Assembly (NCBI GenBank): GCA_025869365.1
Contig: JAOZVV010000093.1
Span: 1-48,785, forward strand
Reading direction: 5' to 3'
DNA from: Pseudonocardia sp.
GTDB lineage: Bacteria; Actinomycetota; Actinomycetes; Mycobacteriales; Pseudonocardiaceae
DNA: 48,785 nt
Shown: positions 7,949-15,560 of the stretch, piece after piece
Layout of the letters: the number at the start of each line of letters is the position of its first letter
Numbering within the stretch: the stretch's first letter is position 1
Translations under genes and position numbers: made by a program
The notes under the pieces: generated by a model
Seen by the model: only the letters and a program-made list of their open reading frames with translations
The model's database searches: none
What the model was told of the DNA's origin: nothing

Positions 7949-8914
7949 TCAGGACCCGTCGTCGGCGGCGGGCGCGGGGTTCCGGGCGCGCCGGCGGTTG
8001 CGCACGATCCGCCGGCCCAGGAACCCGAGCCCGACGAGCACCGCGAGCACCGGCGTCAGCGGCAGGACGAAGCCCGCGACGCCGGCCAGGAACCCCCCGA
8101 TGGCCGTGAGCCCGGACCAGCCCGCGGCCAGCCCGCCGAGGAACCCGGTGGGCCGCGTCGGATCGCCCCCGGCGACGGGCAGCGGGCGCAGCCAGACCTC
8201 GACCGTCGACATCGCGGTCTGGTCCTTCAGCGCCGCCTGCCTGCGCTGCAGGGACTCCAGCTCCGCCTCGCGCTGGGCCAGCTCGGACTCGACGGACACG
8301 ATCTCGCCGATGGTCTGCGCGCGGTCGAGCAGGAGCCGCACCCGGGTGACGCTCGCCTGCTGGGCGGCGACCCGGCCGTCGAGGTCGGCGACCTGGGCGG
8401 TGGCGTCCTCGGTGGTGCCCGACCGGTTCGTGACGGTGCCCAGGGCGCCGATCCGGTCCGTGACGGCGTCGAGGCGGTCCACCGGGACCCGCAGGGTGAT
8501 CCGGCCGCCGGCCGGCCCCGACGACTCCTCGGAGACGAACCCGCCCGCCGTGGCGGCGGCCGCGCGGATGCTCCCGCCCGCGGCCGCGAGATCCGCGACC
8601 TCGACGGTCAGCTGCGCGCTCCGCACGACGTCACGGCCGACCGTCCCGGGATCCGGGAGGAGCGGTGGGGCCTCCTCCCGCGCCGCGGCGTCGGCGCCGC
8701 TGCGGGGGGCCGCGAGCTCGGGGGACACGGAGCCCACCGCGCCGGAGGGCCCGGACCCGGGCGTCCCGATCGACGGCACCCCCGCGCTCCCGCCCGACGA
8801 GGTGCCGCCCCCCTGGCTCGCCACCCCCAGGACCACCGCCGCGGACGCCAGCACCACCATCCCGACCAGAACCCCGGCGAACCACCGCTGCCGGACCACT
8901 CCCGTTGCACTCAT
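7949..8914 (-). CDS. DUF4349 domain-containing membrane-anchored protein
   Basis: A 321-residue protein with an N-terminal membrane segment (FAGVLVGMVVLASAAVVLGV), a Gly/Ser/Pro-rich linker, and a DUF4349 core (about 95-250) with SAQLTVEVADL, FVSEESSGPAGGRITLRV, and a coiled-coil part SVESELAQREAELESLQRRQ. A C-terminal membrane hairpin (GFLGGLAAGWSGLTAIGG to VGLGFLGRR) ends in a basic tail. Topology suggests an extracytoplasmic core between two membrane anchors. Biochemical function is unknown. It is convergent with the UPF0060 gene. Confidence 0.88.
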   Translation of the reverse strand: MSATGVVRQRWFAGVLVGMVVLASAAVVLGVASQGGGTSSGGSAGVPSIGTPGSGPSGAVGSVSPELAAPRSGADAAAREEAPPLLPDPGTVGRDVVRSAQLTVEVADLAAAGGSIRAAAATAGGFVSEESSGPAGGRITLRVPVDRLDAVTDRIGALGTVTNRSGTTEDATAQVADLDGRVAAQQASVTRVRLLLDRAQTIGEIVSVESELAQREAELESLQRRQAALKDQTAMSTVEVWLRPLPVAGGDPTRPTGFLGGLAAGWSGLTAIGGFLAGVAGFVLPLTPVLAVLVGLGFLGRRIVRNRRRARNPAPAADDGS

Positions 8915-8998
8915 GCACCCAGGACGGACGAACCGGGCAACTCGGTTGGTCGTGGGCGCGGATCAGCTCGGATCGGCTCGGTACCCCGCGCGCGCCCC

Positions 8999-9053
8999 GG
9001 TGCGACGCGCGCGGTCGACACCGCGCGGGACACCAGGACCCGCGCGTCGCACC
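8999..9053. terminator. Hairpin terminator after the ybjN-like gene
   Basis: Perfect 13-base arms GGTGCGACGCGCG (8999-9011) and CGCGCGTCGCACC (9041-9053), starting five bases past the ybjN-like stop on the minus strand. No T run is present, as is common in high-GC actinomycetes. It probably ends the transcript that includes mshA. Confidence 0.65.
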
Positions 9054-9057
9054 AGGG

Positions 9058-9540
9058 CTAGAAGAGGTGCTCGAACGCCTTCAGGTTCGCGAGCGACTCC
9101 CCGCGCTCGGTCCGCCACGCGTGCTCGCGGCGGATCGAGGAGGCGAAGCCCAGCTCGAGGAAGGTGTTGAAATCCCCGTCCGCCGCCTCCAGGACCTGGC
9201 CGAGGACCCGGTCCAGCTCCTCGGCGTCGACCGCGTGCAGCGGGATCCGGCCGAGCAGGTGGATGTCCCCGACCCGGTCCAGCGCGTAGTGCACGCCGTA
9301 GAGGCGGGCGTTGCGCTGCAACATGTACCGGTAGACGCCCTCGTGGTTCTCGTCCGGCTGCCGGCACACGAAGGCCTGCACGAACAGCGTCCGGTCCCGC
9401 ACCAGGAGCCAGGTCGGGGTCTGCAGGCGGTTGGTTCCGGGCAGCTCGACGAGGTACTGGCCGGCCTCGCGCCGCGTGTGCGCGATCTCCAGCTCGGTCA
9501 GTGCCGCACCGATGGTGGCGTCGGGGTCCTTCTCGGTCAT
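9058..9540 (-). CDS. YbjN domain-containing protein (Rv0487-like)
   Basis: A 160-residue protein with the YbjN/type III chaperone-like fold: PTWLLVRDRTLFVQAFV, YRYMLQRNARLYGVHYALD, VGDIHLLGRIPLHAVDAEELD and FNTFLELGFASSIRRE. ATG 9540 has a strong GGAGAGGA sequence just upstream. An alternative ATG at 9558 overlaps the mshA stop (ATGA) and would add six residues. In mycobacteria the gene immediately after mshA (Rv0487) is of the same family, and the spacing here indicates co-expression with mshA. The molecular role is unknown; a link to mycothiol metabolism is conjectural. Confidence 0.88.
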   Translation of the reverse strand: MTEKDPDATIGAALTELEIAHTRREAGQYLVELPGTNRLQTPTWLLVRDRTLFVQAFVCRQPDENHEGVYRYMLQRNARLYGVHYALDRVGDIHLLGRIPLHAVDAEELDRVLGQVLEAADGDFNTFLELGFASSIRREHAWRTERGESLANLKAFEHLF

Positions 9541-9554
9541 CGGGTCCTCTCCGG

Positions 9555-10874
9555 TCATCGACCTTCGATGATCCCCGCAAGCGCGCTGCCCCGCATCCGC
9601 GCGGTGTACTCCTCCGCCGCGCCGGCGTAGGTGTCCAGCAGCGCGTCGGTCGTCCGGTCCCAGGAGAACTCCCGGGCGTGGACGACGGCGCCGGCGGCCA
9701 GCTCCTCCCGGCGCCGCGGCGAGAGCGCGACCCTGGCCAGCGCGTCCGCCCACTGCCCGGAGCCGTGGCCGGGGACGAGCAGCCCGGAGCGGCCGTCCGC
9801 GACGGCGACCGGCAGCCCGCCGACCCGCGCCGCGACGACCGGGGTCCCGCACGCCTGCGCCTCGAGGGCGACCAGCCCGAACGACTCGTTGTGGCTCGGC
9901 ACCGCGACGACGTCCGCCGCGCGGTAGACGTCCGTGAGCCCGGCGCCCTGCGGCGGCAGGAAGCGCATCACGTCGGTGATCCCGAGCGAGTCCGCGAGCC
10001 GGTGCAGCGCGCTGGGCTCGGTGAGCCCGCTCCCGGAGGGGCCGCCCGCGATGAGCACCACCAGCCGCTCCCGCAGTGCGGGATCGCGGTGCAGCAGCTC
10101 GGCGGCGGCCCGCAACAGCACGTCCGGGGCCTTCAGCGGCTGGATCCGGCCGACGAACGTGAGCACGACGGCGTCCGGCGCCAGCCCGAGCGCCGCGCGC
10201 GAGGCCTGCCGGTCCCCCGGCCGGAAGCGCTCGAGATCGACGCCCGGCGGGATGGCGACGGTGCGCACGGGGTCCGCCCCGCACAGCTCGACCAGCTGCC
10301 GGGCCTCGGCCTCGGTGTTCGCGACGAGCCGGTCCGCCTCCGCCACGACCTGGTCCTCGCCGATCACCCGGACCATCGGCTCCGGGGTGTCCCCCCGGGC
10401 CAGGGCGGCGTTCTTGACCCGCGCGAGGGTGTGCGCACTGTGCACCAGCGGCACCCCCCAGCGGTCCCGCGCGAGCCAGCCGACCTGGCCGGAGAGCCAG
10501 TAGTGGGAGTGCACGACGCTGTACCAGCCGGGCTCGTGCCGGGCCTCGGCGCGCAGCACGCCCGCGGTGAAGGCGCAGAGCTGGCTGGGCAGGTCCTGCT
10601 TGCCGAGACCCTCGAACGGGCCCGCGGCGACGTGCCGGACCAGCACCCCGGGAGCGAGCTCCGAGACGGGCGGCTGCTCCGACGAGGTGGCCCGGGTGAA
10701 GATCTCGACGGGGACACCGCGGCGGGCCATCCGGACGGCGGTCTCGACGATGTAGACGTTCATCCCGCCGGCGTCGCCGGTTCCGGGCTGCTCCATCGGC
10801 GAGGTGTGCACGGACAGCACCGCCACCCGGCCGGGCCGGGCACCGGGGCGTCGGTGACCCCACTGATCTCTCAC
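9555..10874 (-). CDS. mshA: D-inositol-3-phosphate glycosyltransferase MshA (mycothiol synthesis)
   Basis: A 439-residue GT4 glycosyltransferase that transfers GlcNAc from UDP-GlcNAc to 1L-myo-inositol-1-phosphate, the first committed step of mycothiol synthesis. Diagnostic MshA segments are [57 protein letters not shown] and [12 protein letters not shown]. The GT4 donor-site motif is [20 protein letters not shown] with the E-x7-E pattern. The length is normal. It lies 30 bp after the sacsin-like ATPase gene on the same strand and is coupled to the ybjN-like gene. Mycothiol genes are restricted to Actinobacteria, which supports the taxonomic assignment. Confidence 0.97.
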   Translation of the reverse strand: MRDQWGHRRPGARPGRVAVLSVHTSPMEQPGTGDAGGMNVYIVETAVRMARRGVPVEIFTRATSSEQPPVSELAPGVLVRHVAAGPFEGLGKQDLPSQLCAFTAGVLRAEARHEPGWYSVVHSHYWLSGQVGWLARDRWGVPLVHSAHTLARVKNAALARGDTPEPMVRVIGEDQVVAEADRLVANTEAEARQLVELCGADPVRTVAIPPGVDLERFRPGDRQASRAALGLAPDAVVLTFVGRIQPLKAPDVLLRAAAELLHRDPALRERLVVLIAGGPSGSGLTEPSALHRLADSLGITDVMRFLPPQGAGLTDVYRAADVVAVPSHNESFGLVALEAQACGTPVVAARVGGLPVAVADGRSGLLVPGHGSGQWADALARVALSPRRREELAAGAVVHAREFSWDRTTDALLDTYAGAAEEYTARMRGSALAGIIEGR

Positions 10875-10904
10875 GTACTTCTTCCTAGCACGCCCCGCCG
10901 CGCG

Positions 10905-13811
10905 TCACCCACCGGTGTGCCCGCCGCCCTGACCCGTCAGGGAGGCCAGCAGCGCCCGCACCGGATCCGCCGCGTGCCAGCGTCCGCGGGCATCGGGCCA
11001 GGCCGGGACGCTGCGCACGCCCTCCACGGGTCGTCGCACCCGTATCCGCAGGTCGTCGTGCCGGCGCAGCTCACCGGCGGGCACCTCCAGGCCGAGTGTG
11101 TGGCACGCCACCAGCACCTCCGGCAGGGCGGACCAGGCCACCGGGTCCCCCTCGCCGACGACCTCGGCCGAGACGACGTCCGACGCGAGCGGGAGATCGA
11201 GCAGCTCGGCCAGCGCGGCCGGGTCCCCGCCGCCCACCAGCTCGTCGGCGGGCAGCACCGCGGAGGCCCACGGGGCGTCGAGGACGACGGCGTCGTCGAC
11301 CGGGACGACGCTGCCCGCGAGCGAGCGGACCCGCTCCGGCAGCGCCAGCTCGTCGATGTCCACGAGCCCGTCGACGAGCGCCTCCGCCAGCGCGGCGTGC
11401 GCGGCCAGGGCGAGGCCCGCGTCCGGGGTGCGGGCGGGGTCCCCGAGGCGGGCCAGCAGGTCCGCCGCATCCGCCGTGGAGCCGACGACCAGCCCGGCGC
11501 GGACGCCGATCGCCGCCAGCAGCGCCTCGTCCACCCCGGTGTCCGGGACCGGGTCGTAGAGCCCGGCCAGCGCCGTGGCGGACGGCAGCCGCCACGTCGC
11601 CGGGGCCCGGTCCCCGAGCACCGCGTTCCGGGCGAGCCACCAGGGCGTGTAGCCGCCGCTGCGCAGCACCGCGGCGCGCGTGTCCGGTTCCGCGGCGAGC
11701 AGCCGGAGCGCGGCGGGCCACGCGTCGTCCGCGATCAGGTCCAGGTCCCGCACCGCGACCACCCGGGCCGGCGGGACCTCGAGGTCGTCCCACCACCGGT
11801 CCTCGTCGTGCAGCTCGTGGTCCGGCCCGAACGGTTCCTCGTCCACGACCACGGCGAAGCCGTCCAGCACCCCGGCGGCGACGAGCACCTCCCGCGGGAA
11901 CCGCGCGGCCCAGCCGGCGTCCAGGATCCCGACCGGTGCGTCCGGGTCCAGCAGCGGGCGCAGGGCCGCGTCCGGGAGCATCAGCTCGTCCGCGCGGCTC
12001 GGGACGCCCTCGGAGTCCGGCAGCGCCAGCGCGCCGATCCCCGTGACGCGGTCGCCGGTAGCGCCGAGCAGCCCGAGGACCGCGGTGGCGAGGAGGTCCG
12101 GTTCGAGGCCCGCCTCCAGCCCACGCGGAGCGTTCTCGGCCCAGTCCAGGGACCTGTCCACGGCCTCCCGCAGCGCGGGGTGCTCCAGCAGTGACGCGGG
12201 GTCCGCCGACCCGGCGCCGAGCCGGACCAGCAGCGGATGGACGGCCCCGGGCGCGGCGACGTGCAGGCCGGGCAGCCCGAGCTCCGCCACGGCCCGCACC
12301 GCCGGATCCGCGTCCGGCCCGGTACCGGACGGCTCGGCGAGCAACACGGAGGCGGCACCGGCCGCCAGCCGCCCGTCCGCCAGCGGCACGGGCAGCGCCC
12401 GCAGCTCCTCGGTGAGCCCGGGGACGGTCTCCGCGGCGGGTTCGAGCGCGGCGTAGAGCTCCCGCCACCAGCTCGCCGGGCGGTCGACGCGGAGCAGCCG
12501 CTCCGTCAGCTCGGCCGCCGGGACACGCGTGACACCCAGCTCCTGCAGCGCCGCCAGGCCGGACTCCGGGACGTCGACGAGCCGCTCGAACGCCGGATCC
12601 GCGGCGGCGAGCAGGGCCGGGAGCGCGTCCGCGCCGGGGACGTCCAGCCACTCGGCCCGGCGCGGCGCCAGGTCGCCCCCGGCCGCACCGGGCAGCCAGG
12701 CGCCCTCCCGCAGCGCGTCGAGCAGGGCCTCGCGGAGCAGGCCGTCCAGAGCCGACGCCGGGAACCCCGGTTCCGGCACCAGCGCGGTGCGGGCCGGGGC
12801 GGGCACGGACCCGACGAGGTCCAGGTAGGCCGCCGCGGCCTCGCGGATCACGGCCTCGGCGAGCGGGCCCTCGCGGACGCGGCGACGGTCCGGTTCCAGG
12901 GGCAGCGTCGCGATCAGCCGGGCGGGCAGCGTGAGGCGTTCCCCACTGGCCGTGGGTGCGTGCAGGACCTCGTCCGCCGGCAGCGCACCGTCGGCCGGGA
13001 GCGCCCAGCACACGGACCAGGAACGCCGTTCCCGCTGCTCCACGGCCTGGTCGGTGCTCTCCAGGGAACCGGAGCGGCGGGCCAGCCGCCAGACCCGGCC
13101 GTCCACCGTCGTGAGCGGCCCGTCGTCCTCGCGGCCCACCACGACGTCCCCGACGGTGATCTCCACCAGGCCCGGCAGGGCGAGCAGCAGGTCCGGGGCG
13201 CCCGCGCGGGCCTCGGCCAGCAGGGCGGCGCCGTCGACACCGGGGCGCAGGGGCAGCCGGACCTCGGTGTCGTAGCCGTCCGGCGGGGCGGGCTCGCCGG
13301 CGTCGACCGGCCACGCGAGGCGGAGCACGGGGAGCTGACCGGAGCGGCGGGCGAGCTCCGCGGCGGGTCCGGGGAGCCCGGCCACCGCCTCCGCGGTCCG
13401 CGCGGCGGAGAACCGCACGCCGAGGCCCGGCCCGGCGACGATCCGCGGCTCGTCGGACACCGGGACGACCGCGGCGAACCCGACGCCGAAGCGGCCGACG
13501 GAGGCGTGGTCGTCCCGCTTGGCGGACGCGCGGAGCGAGGCCAGCGCGGCCACCCCGGCCGCGTCGAGCGCGGCACCGGTGTTGGCGACGCGCAGCTCGC
13601 CGTCGGTCAGGGTGACGCGGAGCCGGCCGCCGGAACCGGCGGCGTCCGCGGCGTTCTGGGCGAGCTCGACGAACCAGGCCCCGGCGTACCCGCCGAGCAG
13701 CAGGTCCTCCTCGGCGTTCGCGTCCTCCCGGAAACGGGTGGGCGAGGCGGCCCAGGCCCGGAGGACGGCGTCGCGCAGCGCGGCGGTGCCGTACGGGTCG
13801 GGAGCGTTCAG
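10905..13811 (-). CDS. Sacsin N-terminal ATPase-like / Hsp90-type ATPase protein
   Basis: About 968 residues. The N-terminal GHKL-type ATPase fold (about residues 30-190) shows FVELAQNAADAAGSGG (N box), LRVANTGAALDAAG and HASVGRFGVGFAAV. The rest is a long helical, Leu/Ala-rich region without a recognised domain. This is the family annotated in actinomycetes as sacsin N-terminal ATPase-like or Hsp90-like. No ATG, GTG or TTG lies near the expected start. The first in-frame GTG comes after the N box, so CTG 13811, overlapping the DUF3027 stop as CTGA, is the most plausible initiator (inference). Expression is then coupled to DUF3027. A chaperone-like role is likely but unproven. Confidence 0.8.
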   Translation of the reverse strand: MNAPDPYGTAALRDAVLRAWAASPTRFREDANAEEDLLLGGYAGAWFVELAQNAADAAGSGGRLRVTLTDGELRVANTGAALDAAGVAALASLRASAKRDDHASVGRFGVGFAAVVPVSDEPRIVAGPGLGVRFSAARTAEAVAGLPGPAAELARRSGQLPVLRLAWPVDAGEPAPPDGYDTEVRLPLRPGVDGAALLAEARAGAPDLLLALPGLVEITVGDVVVGREDDGPLTTVDGRVWRLARRSGSLESTDQAVEQRERRSWSVCWALPADGALPADEVLHAPTASGERLTLPARLIATLPLEPDRRRVREGPLAEAVIREAAAAYLDLVGSVPAPARTALVPEPGFPASALDGLLREALLDALREGAWLPGAAGGDLAPRRAEWLDVPGADALPALLAAADPAFERLVDVPESGLAALQELGVTRVPAAELTERLLRVDRPASWWRELYAALEPAAETVPGLTEELRALPVPLADGRLAAGAASVLLAEPSGTGPDADPAVRAVAELGLPGLHVAAPGAVHPLLVRLGAGSADPASLLEHPALREAVDRSLDWAENAPRGLEAGLEPDLLATAVLGLLGATGDRVTGIGALALPDSEGVPSRADELMLPDAALRPLLDPDAPVGILDAGWAARFPREVLVAAGVLDGFAVVVDEEPFGPDHELHDEDRWWDDLEVPPARVVAVRDLDLIADDAWPAALRLLAAEPDTRAAVLRSGGYTPWWLARNAVLGDRAPATWRLPSATALAGLYDPVPDTGVDEALLAAIGVRAGLVVGSTADAADLLARLGDPARTPDAGLALAAHAALAEALVDGLVDIDELALPERVRSLAGSVVPVDDAVVLDAPWASAVLPADELVGGGDPAALAELLDLPLASDVVSAEVVGEGDPVAWSALPEVLVACHTLGLEVPAGELRRHDDLRIRVRRPVEGVRSVPAWPDARGRWHAADPVRALLASLTGQGGGHTGG

Positions 13812-14632
13812 GAGACGGACTCGGGAACGGGCTCCAGGTCCACGCCGTCGTCGTAGACCAGGGCCCCCACGTGCACCGCCGACCCCTGATCGACGACGAC
13901 GTCCGAGTGCGCCCCGCAGCCGAACTCCACGGACACCGCGTTGCCGTCCGCGGGGGCGTACTCGTTCCCGCAGACACCGAAGCCGGCGCTCAGCGAGCCG
14001 GCCAGCGGGAGGAAGAACCCGCAGGTCCCACACACCGCCGGGGCGGAGCGGGCCATGTCCGCGGACGGGCCGTGCGGGCCGGAGTGCCAGCGCTCGGCGG
14101 CGTCGAGACGGCCCTCGTGGCTCAGCACGCGGGTGCGTCCGAGGCCGATCTCGACCGCGACCGCCTCGACGGCCGGGTCCTCCGACGCCACGTACGCCGG
14201 CACCAGCCGGTGGTCGTCCGGTGCGGGCGGGAGCAGGTCCCCGACGCCCAGGTCGCCGGGGCGCACGCGCTCCTGCCACGGAACCCAGACCGGCCCGACG
14301 AGGGCGTCGTCCCCGGGGACCAGCACGGACTCGCTGACGGTGACCGGCCCCTCGGCGTCGACGCAGGCCAGCGTGACGGCCCAGCGCCAGCCCCGGTACC
14401 CGGGCAGCTCGGAGGCGAAGAAGTGGGTGAGCGCCGAGACGCCTTCGCGCTGCGCCTCGAGGTGTTCGCCGACGACCGCGGCCGCACCGGAGGCGCCCAC
14501 CTCCGACGCCGCCTCCTCGACGGCGGCGGCCCGCGCGAGGTCCACCGCCTCGACGAGCAGGCGCTGCTGGTCGACCGACGTCTCGGACGACGCCGTGTAT
14601 CCGGGCAGATCGGGGGTCGTCGGCTCGCTCAC
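13808..14632 (-). CDS. DUF3027 domain-containing protein with zinc-ribbon cysteines
   Basis: A 274-residue actinobacterial protein. The core has THFFASELPGYRGWRWAVTL, VWVPWQERVRPGDLGVGDLL and DDHRLVPAYV, typical of DUF3027. The C-terminal part holds VCGTCGFFLPLAGSL and GVCGNEY plus FGCGAH, giving a CxxC...C...C set likely to bind zinc. The start is GTG 14632 (SEPTTPDL...); another GTG lies two codons upstream. It is divergent from the cyclotransferase gene. Its stop is embedded in the putative CTG start of the ATPase gene, so the two are translated together. Mycobacterial Rv0883c belongs to this family. Function unknown. Confidence 0.88.
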   Translation of the reverse strand: MSEPTTPDLPGYTASSETSVDQQRLLVEAVDLARAAAVEEAASEVGASGAAAVVGEHLEAQREGVSALTHFFASELPGYRGWRWAVTLACVDAEGPVTVSESVLVPGDDALVGPVWVPWQERVRPGDLGVGDLLPPAPDDHRLVPAYVASEDPAVEAVAVEIGLGRTRVLSHEGRLDAAERWHSGPHGPSADMARSAPAVCGTCGFFLPLAGSLSAGFGVCGNEYAPADGNAVSVEFGCGAHSDVVVDQGSAVHVGALVYDDGVDLEPVPESVS

Positions 14633-14706
14633 GCGCACGATTGTGCCACCTGCCGACGGCGCGCCCGACCGGGTCCGACCCGGGCCGGTGCGGCACCATC
14701 TGCCGG

Positions 14707-15483
14707 ATGCGTCCCCTCCGGCTCCGCTCCGCCGTCCTGGTGCTGGTGGTCGCGGCCCTGGCCGGGTGCGGTGCCGCCGCCGCACCGGCGGACGCGGTGC
14801 CCGTGCAGCGCCTCACCGTCCTCGGCACGGTCCCGCACGACCCCGCCGCCTTCACCGAGGGACTCGAGCTCGACGGCGGGATCCTCTACGAGGGCACGGG
14901 CCTGCGGAACCGCTCCGAGCTCCGGGAGCTCGACCCGGCGACCGGCGCGGTCCGCCGGTCGGCCCCGGTGCCGGACGGGGCGTTCGGCGAGGGCGTGACG
15001 GTCGCCGGGGACCGGATCTGGCAGCTCACCTACACCGAGGGCGTCGCACTGGAGCGGGACCGCGCGTCGCTGGCGGTGCTGCGCCGGGTGCCGATCGGCT
15101 CCCAGGGCTGGGGCCTGTGCAACGCCGGGGACCGGCTGATCCGCTCGGACGGCACGTCCACCCTCCACTTCCACGATCCGGTGACCTTCGCCGAGACCGG
15201 CACCGTGGACGTCACCCTCGAAGGGTCGCCGTTGCCGGAGCTCAACGAGCTCGAGTGCGTCGACGGCCGGGTCTGGGCGAACGTGTGGAACACCGAGCGG
15301 CTCGTCCGGATCGACCCGGCCACGGGGGTCGTGGACCGGGTGGTCGACGCCTCCGGGCTGCTCACCGCGGACCAGCGTGCGGGGACGGACGTGCTCAACG
15401 GCATCGCCCACGTCTCCGGGGACGAGTACCTGATCACCGGGAAGTACTGGCCCACGATCTTCCGGGTGCGGCTCCCCTCCTGA
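14707..15483 (+). CDS. Glutaminyl-peptide cyclotransferase (lipoprotein)
   Basis: A 258-residue plant/bacterial-type glutamine cyclotransferase with a beta-propeller fold, predicted to form N-terminal pyroglutamate on exported peptides or proteins. A lipoprotein signal precedes LVVAALAGCG (lipobox Cys about residue 21). Family motifs include PAAFTEGLELDGGILYEGTG, LRELDPATGAV, WQLTYTEGVA, GWGLCNAGDRLIRSDGT, LNELECVDGRVWANVW and LNGIAHVSGDEYLITGKYWP. ATG 14707 gives a normal signal sequence; an upstream GTG adds a non-signal-like extension. The product is probably tethered to the outer face of the membrane. Confidence 0.92.
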   Translation: MRPLRLRSAVLVLVVAALAGCGAAAAPADAVPVQRLTVLGTVPHDPAAFTEGLELDGGILYEGTGLRNRSELRELDPATGAVRRSAPVPDGAFGEGVTVAGDRIWQLTYTEGVALERDRASLAVLRRVPIGSQGWGLCNAGDRLIRSDGTSTLHFHDPVTFAETGTVDVTLEGSPLPELNELECVDGRVWANVWNTERLVRIDPATGVVDRVVDASGLLTADQRAGTDVLNGIAHVSGDEYLITGKYWPTIFRVRLPS

Positions 15484-15560
15484 GCCCACCGCGGGAGGAC
15501 ACCGCGACGCGTCCCGCCCGGGAGGCCTCCGCTTCCCGATCGCCGGGGCAGAATGGGGCC

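Noticed and set aside
9501..12194. Long plus-strand open frame of about 900 codons opposite mshA and the ATPase gene
   Set aside because: Composition is Arg/Gly/Pro/Asp-rich without domains, and it is exactly antisense to two convincing genes. It is a shadow frame typical of high-GC DNA.
13814..14855. N-terminal extension of the sacsin-like ATPase up to 14855
   Set aside because: The extension overlaps the whole DUF3027 gene in another frame and has shadow-like Arg/Gly composition.
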